Source: Caballeronia zhejiangensis
GTDB lineage: Bacteria > Pseudomonadota > Gammaproteobacteria > Burkholderiales > Burkholderiaceae
DNA: 64,000 nt
Assembly (NCBI RefSeq): GCF_000698575.1
Contig: NZ_JFHD01000003.1
Location: 62,001-126,000, forward strand
Direction: 5' to 3'
Made by a program: the position numbers and the translations under genes
Notes under the pieces: generated by a model
Seen by the model: only the letters and a program-made list of their open reading frames with translations
Database searches by the model: none
What the model was told of the DNA's origin: nothing
Shown: in pieces, positions 16,389 through 25,222 of the stretch
How positions within the stretch are numbered: position 1 is the first letter of the stretch
Layout: every line of letters starts with the position of its first letter

Positions 16389-18794
16389 ATGAGTGACACG
16401 GAACACATGGAAGCGCCAGCCGAAAGCGGTGGCGTCGGCGTGCGCGTGAGGCGGCGCGAAGACGAGCGGCATCTTCATGGCAAGGGCAAGTTCGTCGCCG
16501 ACTACACGTTTCCCGATCTGCAGGAGGTCGCGTTCTTGCGCAGTCCGGTTGCGCATGCGCGTATCGTGCATATCGGCAAGCCGGCGAGTCATGCGGCACA
16601 GGTGATCGTGCGCGACGACATGCACGACGCCACGGATATCGTCGCCGATTCGAGCCTGCCGACGTACAAGCCTTCGTCGCATCCGCCGCTCGCATCGGGC
16701 AAGGTGCGCTTCGTCGGCGAGCCGGTCGCGATGTGCTTCGCGAAGACCCGCGCGCAAGCCGAAGATATCGCCGAGGAAATCGAGCTCGATCTCGACGAAC
16801 TGCCAGCCTTCGCCAGCGCGTTCACCGCTCGCGAACGCACCGACGTGCGCGTGCACGATCACTGGACGGACAATCTCTTTCTGGACCTCAAGGCGGACAT
16901 CGACTTCGACGAGCGTTCGAAGGACGCGCCCGTTGTCGTCAAGCAGAAGGTCGATCTCGCGCGTCAATGCATGGTGCCGATGGAAGGCAAGGCCGTGCTC
17001 GCGTATTGGGACCATACGCATTCGCAACTCGTGGTCATCACCTCGACGCAAGTGCCGCATATGATTCGCACGGTGCTGTCGCAATGTCTCGGCATCGATC
17101 ATGCGCAGGTGCGCGTCATTTCGCCCGATGTCGGCGGCGCGTTCGGCTACAAGTGCGTGTTGCAGCAGGAAGAGCTGTGCATTGCGTGGCTCGCGCTGAC
17201 GTACAAGAAGCCTTTTCGTTTCATCGAGGATCGGCGCGAGCATTTGATCGCGGGCGCGAACTCGCGTCAGCATCACTACGAACTCACTGCGTATGCCGAT
17301 ACAAACGGCCGTCTGCTCGCGCTCGATGCGGAGCTTTTGATCGACGGCGGGGCATACTCCGCATGGCCCTTTACGATCGGTCTTGAAACAGGGCAGGCGC
17401 TCGGCAACCTTCCGGGGCCTTACGATTTCAGCGGCTATCGCTGCCGTACGCAATGCGCCGCGACCAACAAGCCGGGCTTTCTGCCGTATCGCGGCGTAGC
17501 GCGCACGGGCGTGTGCTTCGCAATCGAACTCACGATGGATGCGATCGCGCGCGCGGTCGGACGCGAAGCGTGGGAAGTGCGCCATGACAATCTCGTGCGT
17601 GGCGCGGACATGCCTTATACCAATGTCGTGAAGAAACACTACGACAGCGGCGACTTCCAGGAGAGCCTGCGACGCGCAGTGGCGCAACTCGATGTGCCGA
17701 AGTGGCGCGCACGGCAGAAAGAGGGCGAGAACGATGGGCGTCTCGTCGGCATCGGATTCGCGACGTTCACCGAGCAATCGGCGCATGGCACGGCCGTGTT
17801 CGCATCATGGGGCTTGCCGGTCGTGCCGGGATACGATCTCGCGACCGTGCGTATCACGGCCGATGGAGGACTCGAACTGCGCGCGGGCATCCACTCGCAC
17901 GGACAAGGCATGGAGACGACGCTCGCGCAGATCGCGAACGAAGTGCTCGGCGTGCCGCTGCAAAAGATCAAGGTCGTGCATGGCGATACCGCGCTTACGC
18001 CGTATTCGACAGGCACGTACGCATCGCGCAGCATCGTCATGGCTGGCGGCGCAGTGGCCGCGACGTGCCGCGAACTCGTGCCGCGCCTGCTCTTCATCGG
18101 TGCTCATCTGCTTGGGGAAGAACAGGAGGTGGTGCGCTTCGAGAACGGTGAAGTGATCGGCGTAACGGGCCGCGTGACGATTCAGGAGATCGCGGCTGCA
18201 TGGTATCTCCGTCCCGAGCGCTTGCCTGCGGGCGTGAATCTCGCGGGTCTCGAAGCGACGCAAGGCTTCAAGCCGAAGGTCGATACCGGCGCGTTCAGCT
18301 ATGCGACGCACGCGGCGGCAGTCGCCGTCGATCCGAGGACAGGCGACGTCGAGATTCTCGACTATGTGATCGTCGAAGATTGCGGTCGCATGATCAATCC
18401 GATGGTCGTCGAAGGGCAGACAATCGGTGGCACGGCGCAAGGCATCGGCACCGCGTTCTATGAGGAAACGCTCTACGACGACAACGCGCAACCGCTCACG
18501 TCGACACTCGCCGACTACATGTTGCCGGGACCGACCGAGTTGCCGTCGCTGACGATCATCCATATGGAAACGCCGTCGCCTTATACGGAATTCGGCGCGA
18601 AGGGCGTGGGCGAGGGCGGAGCCATCGCGCCGCCGGCTGCACTCTTCAATGCAGTGAACGATGCGCTCACGCCCATCGGCGCGCTCGTGTCGGAAACGCC
18701 GTTGACGCCGCGCCGTTTGCTCGCCGCGATCGAGGCCGCGAAGGCTCGCAAGGCGGCGCGCAAGGAAGAACTCAGTCAGGAGGTGGCGGGATGA
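16389..18794 (+). CDS. molybdenum hydroxylase large subunit (picolinate dehydrogenase, PicA-type)
   Basis: An 801-residue molybdopterin-binding subunit of the xanthine dehydrogenase/CoxL superfamily, with the hammerhead domain at residues 20-130 and Mo-binding domains after it. The active-site loop reads PYRGVARTG where CO dehydrogenases have AYRGAGR. The second cofactor motif is near the C-terminus in GAKGVGEGG, with the family glutamate. Such enzymes hydroxylate N-heterocycles next to nitrogen using water. In this locus the expected reaction is picolinate to 6-hydroxypicolinate. The ATG is preceded by GGGAGAG, and its end overlaps the FAD subunit gene by ATGA. Confidence 0.87.
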   Translation: MSDTEHMEAPAESGGVGVRVRRREDERHLHGKGKFVADYTFPDLQEVAFLRSPVAHARIVHIGKPASHAAQVIVRDDMHDATDIVADSSLPTYKPSSHPPLASGKVRFVGEPVAMCFAKTRAQAEDIAEEIELDLDELPAFASAFTARERTDVRVHDHWTDNLFLDLKADIDFDERSKDAPVVVKQKVDLARQCMVPMEGKAVLAYWDHTHSQLVVITSTQVPHMIRTVLSQCLGIDHAQVRVISPDVGGAFGYKCVLQQEELCIAWLALTYKKPFRFIEDRREHLIAGANSRQHHYELTAYADTNGRLLALDAELLIDGGAYSAWPFTIGLETGQALGNLPGPYDFSGYRCRTQCAATNKPGFLPYRGVARTGVCFAIELTMDAIARAVGREAWEVRHDNLVRGADMPYTNVVKKHYDSGDFQESLRRAVAQLDVPKWRARQKEGENDGRLVGIGFATFTEQSAHGTAVFASWGLPVVPGYDLATVRITADGGLELRAGIHSHGQGMETTLAQIANEVLGVPLQKIKVVHGDTALTPYSTGTYASRSIVMAGGAVAATCRELVPRLLFIGAHLLGEEQEVVRFENGEVIGVTGRVTIQEIAAAWYLRPERLPAGVNLAGLEATQGFKPKVDTGAFSYATHAAAVAVDPRTGDVEILDYVIVEDCGRMINPMVVEGQTIGGTAQGIGTAFYEETLYDDNAQPLTSTLADYMLPGPTELPSLTIIHMETPSPYTEFGAKGVGEGGAIAPPAALFNAVNDALTPIGALVSETPLTPRRLLAAIEAAKARKAARKEELSQEVAG

Positions 18795-19627
18795 AAGCCG
18801 CTGCGTTCGAGTATGTAAGGGCGATCTCATTGCCCGACGCGCTCAAGGAGTTGACTCGCGCAAAGCCGATATCAGGCAGTCAGTCGATGGGCCCGATGCT
18901 CAACTTGCGGCTTGCACGGCCTGGCCGCGTAGTGGATGTATCGCGCATCGCGGACCTGCGCAGTGTCTCCGACGCGGGCGATCACGTGCGTATCGGCGCG
19001 GCGGTCACGCATGCGGAGATCGAAGACGGCAAGCACGCACTGCTGCGTCATCCGTACATGCAGCATGTGGCGGGCGGCATCGCGTATCGTGCGATTCGCA
19101 ATCGCGGGACCATCGGCGGCAGTCTTGCTCATGCCGATCCCGCCGCCGACTGGCCGCTTGCATTGTCCGCTGTCGATGCCCGTCTGGAGCTATCGAAAGC
19201 AGGCGGCGCGCGGCAAGTCCGCGTGAGCGAATTCATGCTGGGTGCGTTCACGACGTTGCTCGTTGACGGCGAGATCATTACCGCCGTGTTGCTGCCGAAG
19301 CTCGGTCCGACGCTTCGCTGGGGTTATTACAAGCTGTGCCGCAAGACCGGCGAATTCGCACATGCAAGCGCAGCGGCTGCGTTCGATGCACGCACGGGAC
19401 TCGCGCGCATCGTGCTCGGCGCGCTCGATGGCCCGCCCGCCGCACTCGATGAACTCGCACGGCAGATCGCGCAACGCGGCCCGTCTGCCGCCAACGGCGA
19501 AGCGCTCGCGCAAGCCGTGACGAGTGCGATGCCGAACGCGGACGGCATCGATCGGCAGATTCATACCGCAGCGCTCGAACGTTGTCTTCTGCAGGCGTTC
19601 GGCGCGTCGAACGCGAATACGGTTTAA
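18791..19627 (+). CDS. molybdenum hydroxylase FAD-binding subunit (PicA-type)
   Basis: A 278-residue FAD subunit of the CoxM/NdhF family that passes electrons from the iron-sulfur subunit to an acceptor. The FAD-binding motifs AGGIAYRAIRNRGTIGGSLA and, earlier, GSQSMGPMLNLRLARP are both visible. It starts in an ATGA overlap with the large subunit gene and is followed 10 bases later by the iron-sulfur subunit, giving the order large-medium-small as in CO dehydrogenases (rearranged from coxMSL). It acts in the cytoplasm as part of a heterotrimer. Confidence 0.87.
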   Translation: MKAAAFEYVRAISLPDALKELTRAKPISGSQSMGPMLNLRLARPGRVVDVSRIADLRSVSDAGDHVRIGAAVTHAEIEDGKHALLRHPYMQHVAGGIAYRAIRNRGTIGGSLAHADPAADWPLALSAVDARLELSKAGGARQVRVSEFMLGAFTTLLVDGEIITAVLLPKLGPTLRWGYYKLCRKTGEFAHASAAAAFDARTGLARIVLGALDGPPAALDELARQIAQRGPSAANGEALAQAVTSAMPNADGIDRQIHTAALERCLLQAFGASNANTV

Positions 19628-19637
19628 AGAGACTGCC

Positions 19638-20828
19638 ATGTCCGTCATCGAACTTACTATCAACGATCGATCCGTGCGCGAGGATGTCGAATCGCGCGTG
19701 CATCTCGGCGACTTTCTTCGCGATGCACACAACCTGACCGGCACGCACCTCGGTTGCGAGCACGGCGTGTGCGGCGCCTGCACCGTGCTCGTCGATGGCG
19801 AACCGGTGCGCTCGTGCATCACATTCGCCGTCGCTTGCGATCAGCAGAACATACGCACCATCGAAGGCTTCGACGACGACGAACTGATGAAGCGTCTGCG
19901 TCGTGCGTTCTCGATCCATCACGGCCTGCAATGCGGTTATTGCACGCCCGGCATGCTGATCACCGCGCGGGATATCGTGCGCCGCTTTCCCGATGCGGAC
20001 GAAGCACGCATCCGGCTCGAACTGTCGGGCAATCTGTGCCGCTGCACAGGCTATATGGGCATCGTCGCTGCGATCAAGGCGGTTCTCGCCGATCTGAAAG
20101 CGGAACCGATTGCGGATGCGCCTATCGCACGCGCAATAGTTAGCGATGCAACTATTTCGGCGCCAGCGTTTCAGACGTTCGCCGCTACACCGGTTGCCGC
20201 GCCGCAGGCACCCGTGGCCGCGAGCACTGCATCGACGGATCAACCCGCCGCGCAACGCAAAGGGTGGACCGCAATAGACGACAGCTTCGTCGTTCCCTTC
20301 GCGCTCGACAAGGTGTGGGCGTTCATGGGCGATCTGCCTTCGGTCACGTCGTGTCTTCCGGGCGCGGAACTCGTGGAGCACGACGGCGAAAGCGTGAAGG
20401 GCAAGATCGCGATCAAGTTCGGACCGATGTCGGCGAACTTCGCTGGCGCGGCGCGCCTGGAACGCGACGATGCCGCGCATCGCGCGGTCATGCGTGGAGC
20501 GGGGCAGGACAACATCAGCCGTTCGCGAGCGAATGGCGATGTGACATATGCATTGACGAGCGAAGGCGGGGGCGCGCAAACGCGGGTCGCGGTCACGCTC
20601 GAATACATGTTGCAAGGACCGCTCGCGCAGTTCTCGCGTTCGGGCCTCGTGAAGGATTTCGTGCGCAGGATGATCGCGGATTTCGGCGCGCGCATCACGG
20701 CGCAGCTCGGCGGTAACGCGGCGCCCGAGGCGGCGCTGTCCTCATCGTCCGCGAAGTTCAATGCGGGCAGCCTCGTGTGGAGCGTCATCTGGGCGCGCAT
20801 CAAACAGCTTTTCGGAAAGGGCGATTGA
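19638..20828 (+). CDS. fused [2Fe-2S] small subunit and CoxG-like SRPBCC domain
   Basis: A 396-residue fusion. Residues 1-160 are a complete CoxS-type small subunit with two [2Fe-2S] clusters, ligands C40, C45, C48 and C60 for the plant-type cluster and C99, C102, C134 and C136 for the second. A linker rich in Ala, Pro and Thr (residues 160-210) joins it to a CoxG/SRPBCC domain (about 215-355) with the typical GDLPSVTSCLPGAELVEH start. A hydrophobic and basic tail (SVIWARIKQLFGKG) could touch the membrane. In CO dehydrogenase, CoxG is separate and anchors the enzyme to the membrane, so here the anchor appears built in. Confidence 0.85.
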   Translation: MSVIELTINDRSVREDVESRVHLGDFLRDAHNLTGTHLGCEHGVCGACTVLVDGEPVRSCITFAVACDQQNIRTIEGFDDDELMKRLRRAFSIHHGLQCGYCTPGMLITARDIVRRFPDADEARIRLELSGNLCRCTGYMGIVAAIKAVLADLKAEPIADAPIARAIVSDATISAPAFQTFAATPVAAPQAPVAASTASTDQPAAQRKGWTAIDDSFVVPFALDKVWAFMGDLPSVTSCLPGAELVEHDGESVKGKIAIKFGPMSANFAGAARLERDDAAHRAVMRGAGQDNISRSRANGDVTYALTSEGGGAQTRVAVTLEYMLQGPLAQFSRSGLVKDFVRRMIADFGARITAQLGGNAAPEAALSSSSAKFNAGSLVWSVIWARIKQLFGKGD

Positions 20829-20871
20829 GCACGCGAGATGAGCCGGTCCCGGCTCGTCGCACGATCATATC

Positions 20872-20885
20872 GTCAGCCTACTGAT
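20872..20885. promoter_or_regulatory. PicR-type operator 2
   Basis: GTCAGCCTACTGAT matches the TCAG-N4-CTGA palindrome and lies 14 bases upstream of the picC start codon. It sits between the oxygenase/hydroxylase operon and the picCGEDF operon, so the second operon probably has its own repressible promoter. No convincing -35/-10 pair is visible. Confidence 0.72.
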
Positions 20886-20899
20886 CAAATGGAGTTCAA

Positions 20900-21865
20900 A
20901 TGAACAAGCGGATTCGCAAGATCGCCCTGGAAGAGCATTTCAGCACGCCCGGTTTCCAGAGCTATTCGAAGAGCTTCACGCAGCACATCGCGCCTGAAGT
21001 CCTGCGCGATCTCGCCGCGCGCCTGACCGATTTCGACGAACAGCGCATCGTCGAAATGGATCGCGCGGGCATCGACTACACGATACTTTCGCAAACGGGC
21101 CCGAGCGTGCAGGGCGAGCCGGATGCGGCGCTCGCGATCAGCCGCGCGAAGGCGAGCAACGACTTTCTCGCGCAGCAGATCGCGCGTCATCCGTTGCGCT
21201 TCGGCGGCTTTGCGACGTTGCCGATGCATACCGCGAAGGCCGCATCCGATGAACTGACGCGCGCCGTGCGCGAACTCGGCTTCAAGGGCGCGCTCGTCAA
21301 TGGTCACACACTCGGCACCTACTACGACGACCGCGCTTACGATCCCTTCTGGGCGACGATGCAGGAACTCGACGTACCTTTATATCTGCATCCGACGGAT
21401 GCATTCGTGAGCCCGCGCGTGCTCGACGGTCATCCCGAACTCACCGGCGCGACCTGGGGATGGGGCATCGAAACCGGCAGCCACGCACTGCGCCTGCTGT
21501 TCAGCGGCGTGTTCGATCGCTTCCCGAATCTGAAGATCATTCTCGGGCACATGGGCGAAGGTCTGCCGTTCTTGCGCTGGCGCTTCGACAGCCGTTTCGC
21601 GGTTTATTCGCATGGCCTGAGTCTTGAACGGGCGCCTTCGGATTACATCGGCACCAACATCCTGATCACGACCTCGGGCGTGTGCTCGGCCCCGGCGCTC
21701 ATCGGCGCGATCGGCGAAATGGGCGCGCAAGCGGTGATGTTCTCGGTTGACTATCCGTATGAATCGACGGAGATCGCAGCGGACTTCATAGAACGCGCGC
21801 CGCTCGACGACGCCACGCGAGCGCTCGTCTGTCACGGCAATGCGGAACGCCTCTTCCGCCTTTGA
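20900..21865 (+). CDS. picC: 3,6-dihydroxypicolinate decarboxylase (amidohydrolase family)
   Basis: A 321-residue metal-dependent, non-oxidative decarboxylase of the ACMSD/gamma-resorcylate decarboxylase group. The N-terminal metal motif is ALEEHF. Further ligands are in PLYLHPTD, ILGHMGEGLPF and the C-terminal FSVDYPYE, which are the family positions. Relatives remove the carboxyl of hydroxylated benzoates or, as PicC, of 3,6-dihydroxypicolinate to give 2,5-dihydroxypyridine. GGAG lies 5 bases before the ATG. It heads the operon that encodes the whole 2,5-dihydroxypyridine route, which makes the PicC reading much stronger than the family alone would. Confidence 0.85.
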   Translation: MNKRIRKIALEEHFSTPGFQSYSKSFTQHIAPEVLRDLAARLTDFDEQRIVEMDRAGIDYTILSQTGPSVQGEPDAALAISRAKASNDFLAQQIARHPLRFGGFATLPMHTAKAASDELTRAVRELGFKGALVNGHTLGTYYDDRAYDPFWATMQELDVPLYLHPTDAFVSPRVLDGHPELTGATWGWGIETGSHALRLLFSGVFDRFPNLKIILGHMGEGLPFLRWRFDSRFAVYSHGLSLERAPSDYIGTNILITTSGVCSAPALIGAIGEMGAQAVMFSVDYPYESTEIAADFIERAPLDDATRALVCHGNAERLFRL

Positions 21866-21899
21866 CCACCCCGAAGAACACAAGCACATGGAGCAGCAC

Positions 21900-22652
21900 A
21901 TGACCAAGCACTACCGCATCGGCCAGATCGTGCCGAGTTCGAACACGACGATGGAGACCGAGATTCCCGCGATGTTGCTCGCGCGCCAGACGATTCGCCC
22001 CGAGCGCTTCACGTTTCATTCGAGCCGCATGCGGATGAAAAAGGTCGTGAAGGAAGAACTCGCCGCGATGGATGCCGAGTCGGACCGCTGCGCAGTTGAA
22101 CTCTCCGATGCGCGCGTCGATGTGCTCGGCTATGCGTGTCTCGTCGCGATCATGGCGATGGGTCATGGCTATCATCGCGTATCGCAAAAGCGCTTGCACG
22201 AGCGCACCGTCGACAACGGCGGCGATGCGCCCGTCATCACGAGCGCGGGCGCGCTGGTCGATGCATTGAAGGTGATCGGCGCGAAGCGCGTGGTCGTCGT
22301 CACGCCTTATATGAAGCCGTTGACCGAACTCGTGGTCGACTATATCCGCAATGAGGATTACGACGTGATCGACTATCGCGCGCTCGAGATTCCCGACAAT
22401 CTCGAAGTCGCGCGTCATGATCCGAGCCGCCTTCCCGAGATCGTCATGTCGATGCGATATGAGGAAGCCGATGCCATCGTGCTGTCGGCATGCGTGCAGA
22501 TGCCTTCGTTGCCGGTGATCGCGAAGGTCGAGGCAATGACGGGCAAGCCGGTCGTCACCGCGGCCGTCGCGACGACCTATGCGATGCTCAAGCAACTCGG
22601 TCTCGAAGCCGTCGTGCCGGGCGCGGGCGCGTTGCTGTCCGGCGCATATTGA
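21900..22652 (+). CDS. picG: maleate cis-trans isomerase
   Basis: A 250-residue Asp/Glu racemase-superfamily enzyme that converts maleate to fumarate, the last step of the pathway. The N-terminal motif VPSSNTTMETEIP is diagnostic of maleate isomerases. The two catalytic cysteines are C80 in GYACLVA and C198 in LSACVQMPS. The ATG at 21900 is preferred because GGAG lies 7 bases upstream, but an in-frame ATG at 21888 would add four residues. It acts cofactor-free in the cytoplasm. Nicotinate clusters carry the same enzyme as NicE. Confidence 0.88.
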   Translation: MTKHYRIGQIVPSSNTTMETEIPAMLLARQTIRPERFTFHSSRMRMKKVVKEELAAMDAESDRCAVELSDARVDVLGYACLVAIMAMGHGYHRVSQKRLHERTVDNGGDAPVITSAGALVDALKVIGAKRVVVVTPYMKPLTELVVDYIRNEDYDVIDYRALEIPDNLEVARHDPSRLPEIVMSMRYEEADAIVLSACVQMPSLPVIAKVEAMTGKPVVTAAVATTYAMLKQLGLEAVVPGAGALLSGAY

Positions 22653-22663
22653 GCGAGGGCGAC

Positions 22664-23512
22664 ATGTCGACCTATCTGTACGGCGCGAACGTTCAGGCGA
22701 ATGGCATCCGTCAGCACTATCTGCGTTACGGTGGCGCACGCACGGGACTCGATCCGGTGATCATCGTGCCGGGCATTACGAGTCCTGCGGTGACGTGGGG
22801 CTTCGTCGCGGAGCATATTGGCCAAGTGTTCGATACCTATGTGCTCGATGTGCGCGGACGAGGCTTGTCGTCGGCATCGGATTCGCTCGACTACAGCCTC
22901 GACGCACAAGCCGCCGATCTGGTTGCGTTCGCAACTACCTTGGGATTCGAGCGCTACAGCGTCGTCGGTCACTCGATGGGCGCGCGCATCGGCATACGCG
23001 CTGCGCGTTCGGAGCCCGCAGGCATGACGCGTCTCGCGATGATCGATCCGCCCGTTTCGGGACCGGGACGTCGTGTCTATCCGTCGCAATTGCCGTGGTA
23101 CATCGATTCGATCCGGCAGTCGCGCGAAGGCATGACGGCCGACGCAATGCGCGCCTTCTGTCCCACATGGACCCATGAACAACTCGCGTTGCGCGCGGAG
23201 TGGCTTCATACATGTGACGAACGCGCGATACGCGCGAGCTTTGAAGGCTTCCATACCGACGACATTCACGCCGATCTCGCGCATCTGCGGATTGCCGCGC
23301 TGCTCGTCACCGCGGGCAGAGGCGACGTCGTGCGCGACGAAGACGTCGAAGAGATTCGCGCACTCGTGCCGCATCTTCAGCACACGCGCGTGCGTGACGC
23401 TGGTCACATGATTCCGTGGGACGACGAAGCTGGCTTTCACGCCGCGCTCGGCGATTTCCTCGGCGCATCCATTCCGACGCTCGTTGAAGGAGGCAATCAT
23501 GCCAGTCAGTGA
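22664..23512 (+). CDS. picE: N-formylmaleamate deformylase (alpha/beta hydrolase)
   Basis: A 282-residue alpha/beta hydrolase matching NicD/PicE, which remove formate from N-formylmaleamate to leave maleamate. The nucleophile is S104 in the elbow GHSMG. The acid is probably in AGRGDVV and the histidine is in DAGHMIPWD near the C-terminus. The ATG has GAGCGAGGG upstream. The 3' end overlaps the next gene by 14 bases, which implies translational coupling with the ring-cleavage dioxygenase whose product it uses. Confidence 0.85.
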   Translation: MSTYLYGANVQANGIRQHYLRYGGARTGLDPVIIVPGITSPAVTWGFVAEHIGQVFDTYVLDVRGRGLSSASDSLDYSLDAQAADLVAFATTLGFERYSVVGHSMGARIGIRAARSEPAGMTRLAMIDPPVSGPGRRVYPSQLPWYIDSIRQSREGMTADAMRAFCPTWTHEQLALRAEWLHTCDERAIRASFEGFHTDDIHADLAHLRIAALLVTAGRGDVVRDEDVEEIRALVPHLQHTRVRDAGHMIPWDDEAGFHAALGDFLGASIPTLVEGGNHASQ

Positions 23513-24533
23513 TTATCAGATGGTCGATGCGTGGACGAAGGTGCTCGAGCTCTCGCGTCTCGAAGCAGGGCAGACCGTCACCATTCTCACGAGCGCGTCG
23601 ACGCATCCGCAAACGCTATCGACCGCACTGATCGCGACGCAAGCGATGGGCGCAATCGTCAATCGCCTCGACTTGCCGCCAGTGAACGGCGAGAAGGCGC
23701 TGAGCCGCGATTCCCTCGCGTATCTCGGCACGACGCCGTTGACCGGCAACCGGGCCGCGATTGCCGCGTTGAAGGAAAGCGATCTCGTGCTCGATCTGAT
23801 GACCTTGCTGTTCTCGCCCGAGCAACTCGACATACTCAAGGCCGGCACGAAGATCCTGCTCGCGGTCGAGCCACCCGAAGTGCTTACGCGCCTCGTGCCG
23901 ACACCCGCCGATCGCGAACGCGTGCTCGCCGCACGGGCGCGCATCGCGCGCGCTAAGGAGATGCATATCGTCTCCGCCGCGGGGACGGATTTTCGCTGTC
24001 CGCTCGGCGAGTTCGAACCGATCGCCGAATACGGTTTCGTCGATGAACCGGGGCGCTGGGATCACTGGCCAAGCGGATTCGCGCTGACGTTTCCTAACGA
24101 TGGCAAGGCGCATGGCCGCATCGTGATCGATCGCGGCGATATTTTGTTGCCGCAGAAAAGCTATGTGCAGGAACGCATCGAACTGACCGTCGAAGGCGGT
24201 TATGCAAAGCGCATCGAAGGCGGCATCGACGCGCAATTGCTCAGCGAATACATGGCGACGTTCAACGATCCAGAGGCCTACGCGATTTCGCATATCGGCT
24301 GGGGCCTGCAGCCGCGCGCTCACTGGTCGACGCTCGGGCTCTACGATCGCGAGGCGACCATCGGCATGGATGCGCGCGCGTTCGAAGGCAACTTCCTGTT
24401 TTCGCTCGGACCGAATAACGAAGCCGGCGGCAGCCGCTCGACGACCTGTCATATCGACATTCCGCTGCGTCATTGCGATGTATTCCTCGATGGCGAAGCC
24501 GTCGTGCGCGATGGCGTGGTCCTCGACCGCTGA
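23499..24533 (+). CDS. picD: 2,5-dihydroxypyridine 5,6-dioxygenase
   Basis: A 344-residue iron(II) dioxygenase of the NicX/PicD family, which looks like an M29 aminopeptidase in sequence. It opens the ring of 2,5-dihydroxypyridine to N-formylmaleamate. Family features are the C-terminal histidine segments HIGWGLQPRAHWSTLGLY and CHIDIPLRHCDVFLDG, and a large central domain with GTDFRCPLGEFEP. The ATG at 23499 is chosen because GAAGGAGG lies 6 bases upstream. It is encoded between its product-using deformylase and the amidase. Confidence 0.87.
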   Translation: MPVSDYQMVDAWTKVLELSRLEAGQTVTILTSASTHPQTLSTALIATQAMGAIVNRLDLPPVNGEKALSRDSLAYLGTTPLTGNRAAIAALKESDLVLDLMTLLFSPEQLDILKAGTKILLAVEPPEVLTRLVPTPADRERVLAARARIARAKEMHIVSAAGTDFRCPLGEFEPIAEYGFVDEPGRWDHWPSGFALTFPNDGKAHGRIVIDRGDILLPQKSYVQERIELTVEGGYAKRIEGGIDAQLLSEYMATFNDPEAYAISHIGWGLQPRAHWSTLGLYDREATIGMDARAFEGNFLFSLGPNNEAGGSRSTTCHIDIPLRHCDVFLDGEAVVRDGVVLDR

Positions 24534-24551
24534 CCCAGGAAAACCACGCAC

Positions 24552-25175
24552 ATGTCCCACGATATCGAAACCTACAAGCGTCAGAGCTTCGGCTCGACGC
24601 TCGAACCGAAAGCGCCGGTCGGCCTTTTGATCGTCGATCTGGTGAACGGCTTCGCGAATCCCGAAGTGTTCGGCGGCGGCAATATTCCGCAAGCCATCGA
24701 GAACACCGTGCCCTTGCTTGCGCATGCGCGCGAGAAGGGCTGGCCGGTTGCGCATAGCCGTATCGTCTTCGCCGACGATGACTCCGATCACAACGTCTTC
24801 ACGATGAAAGTGCCGGGCCTGCTCGCGCTGAAGGAAGATTCGCACGACAGCGCGATCGTGCCGCAGCTCACGCCGCGCGCAGGCGAACTCGTCGTGCGCA
24901 AAACAGCGCCATCGGCGTTCTTCGGGACGTCGCTCGCGGCATGGCTCACGCAGCATGGCGTGCGAACGCTCGTCGTCGCGGGTGCAGTGACGAGCGGTTG
25001 CGTGCGGTCGTCCGTCGTCGATGCGATGCAATACGGATTTCGTCCATTCGTGTTGTCGGATTGCGTCGGTGATCGCGCGATTGCGCCGCACGAGGCGAAT
25101 CTCTTCGACATGGCGCAGAAATACGCTGCCGTGATGAAGCGTGATGAAGCGCTCGAATTGCTCAAAGACCTTTGA
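24552..25175 (+). CDS. picF: maleamate amidohydrolase (isochorismatase family)
   Basis: A 207-residue cysteine hydrolase of the isochorismatase/nicotinamidase fold. The catalytic triad is visible as D29 (LLIVDLVNGF), K117 (VVRKTAPSAF) and C150 (AVTSGCVRSS), with the cis-peptide region just before the cysteine. In nicotinate and picolinate pathways the same family deaminates maleamate to maleate (NicF, PicF). It is last of the five catabolic genes and is followed by a transporter gene 47 bases on. Confidence 0.87.
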   Translation: MSHDIETYKRQSFGSTLEPKAPVGLLIVDLVNGFANPEVFGGGNIPQAIENTVPLLAHAREKGWPVAHSRIVFADDDSDHNVFTMKVPGLLALKEDSHDSAIVPQLTPRAGELVVRKTAPSAFFGTSLAAWLTQHGVRTLVVAGAVTSGCVRSSVVDAMQYGFRPFVLSDCVGDRAIAPHEANLFDMAQKYAAVMKRDEALELLKDL

Positions 25176-25222
25176 TCATCTCGTAGCACGGCTCGCCTGA
25201 TGCCAGGGCGCATGGGATCGAC

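Noticed and set aside
13015-25175. Nicotinate (nic) rather than picolinate degradation
   Set aside because: The lower pathway is the same, but there is no NicAB hydroxylase pair with cytochrome domains and no NicC flavin monooxygenase, while a decarboxylase and a four-component Rieske oxygenase are present.
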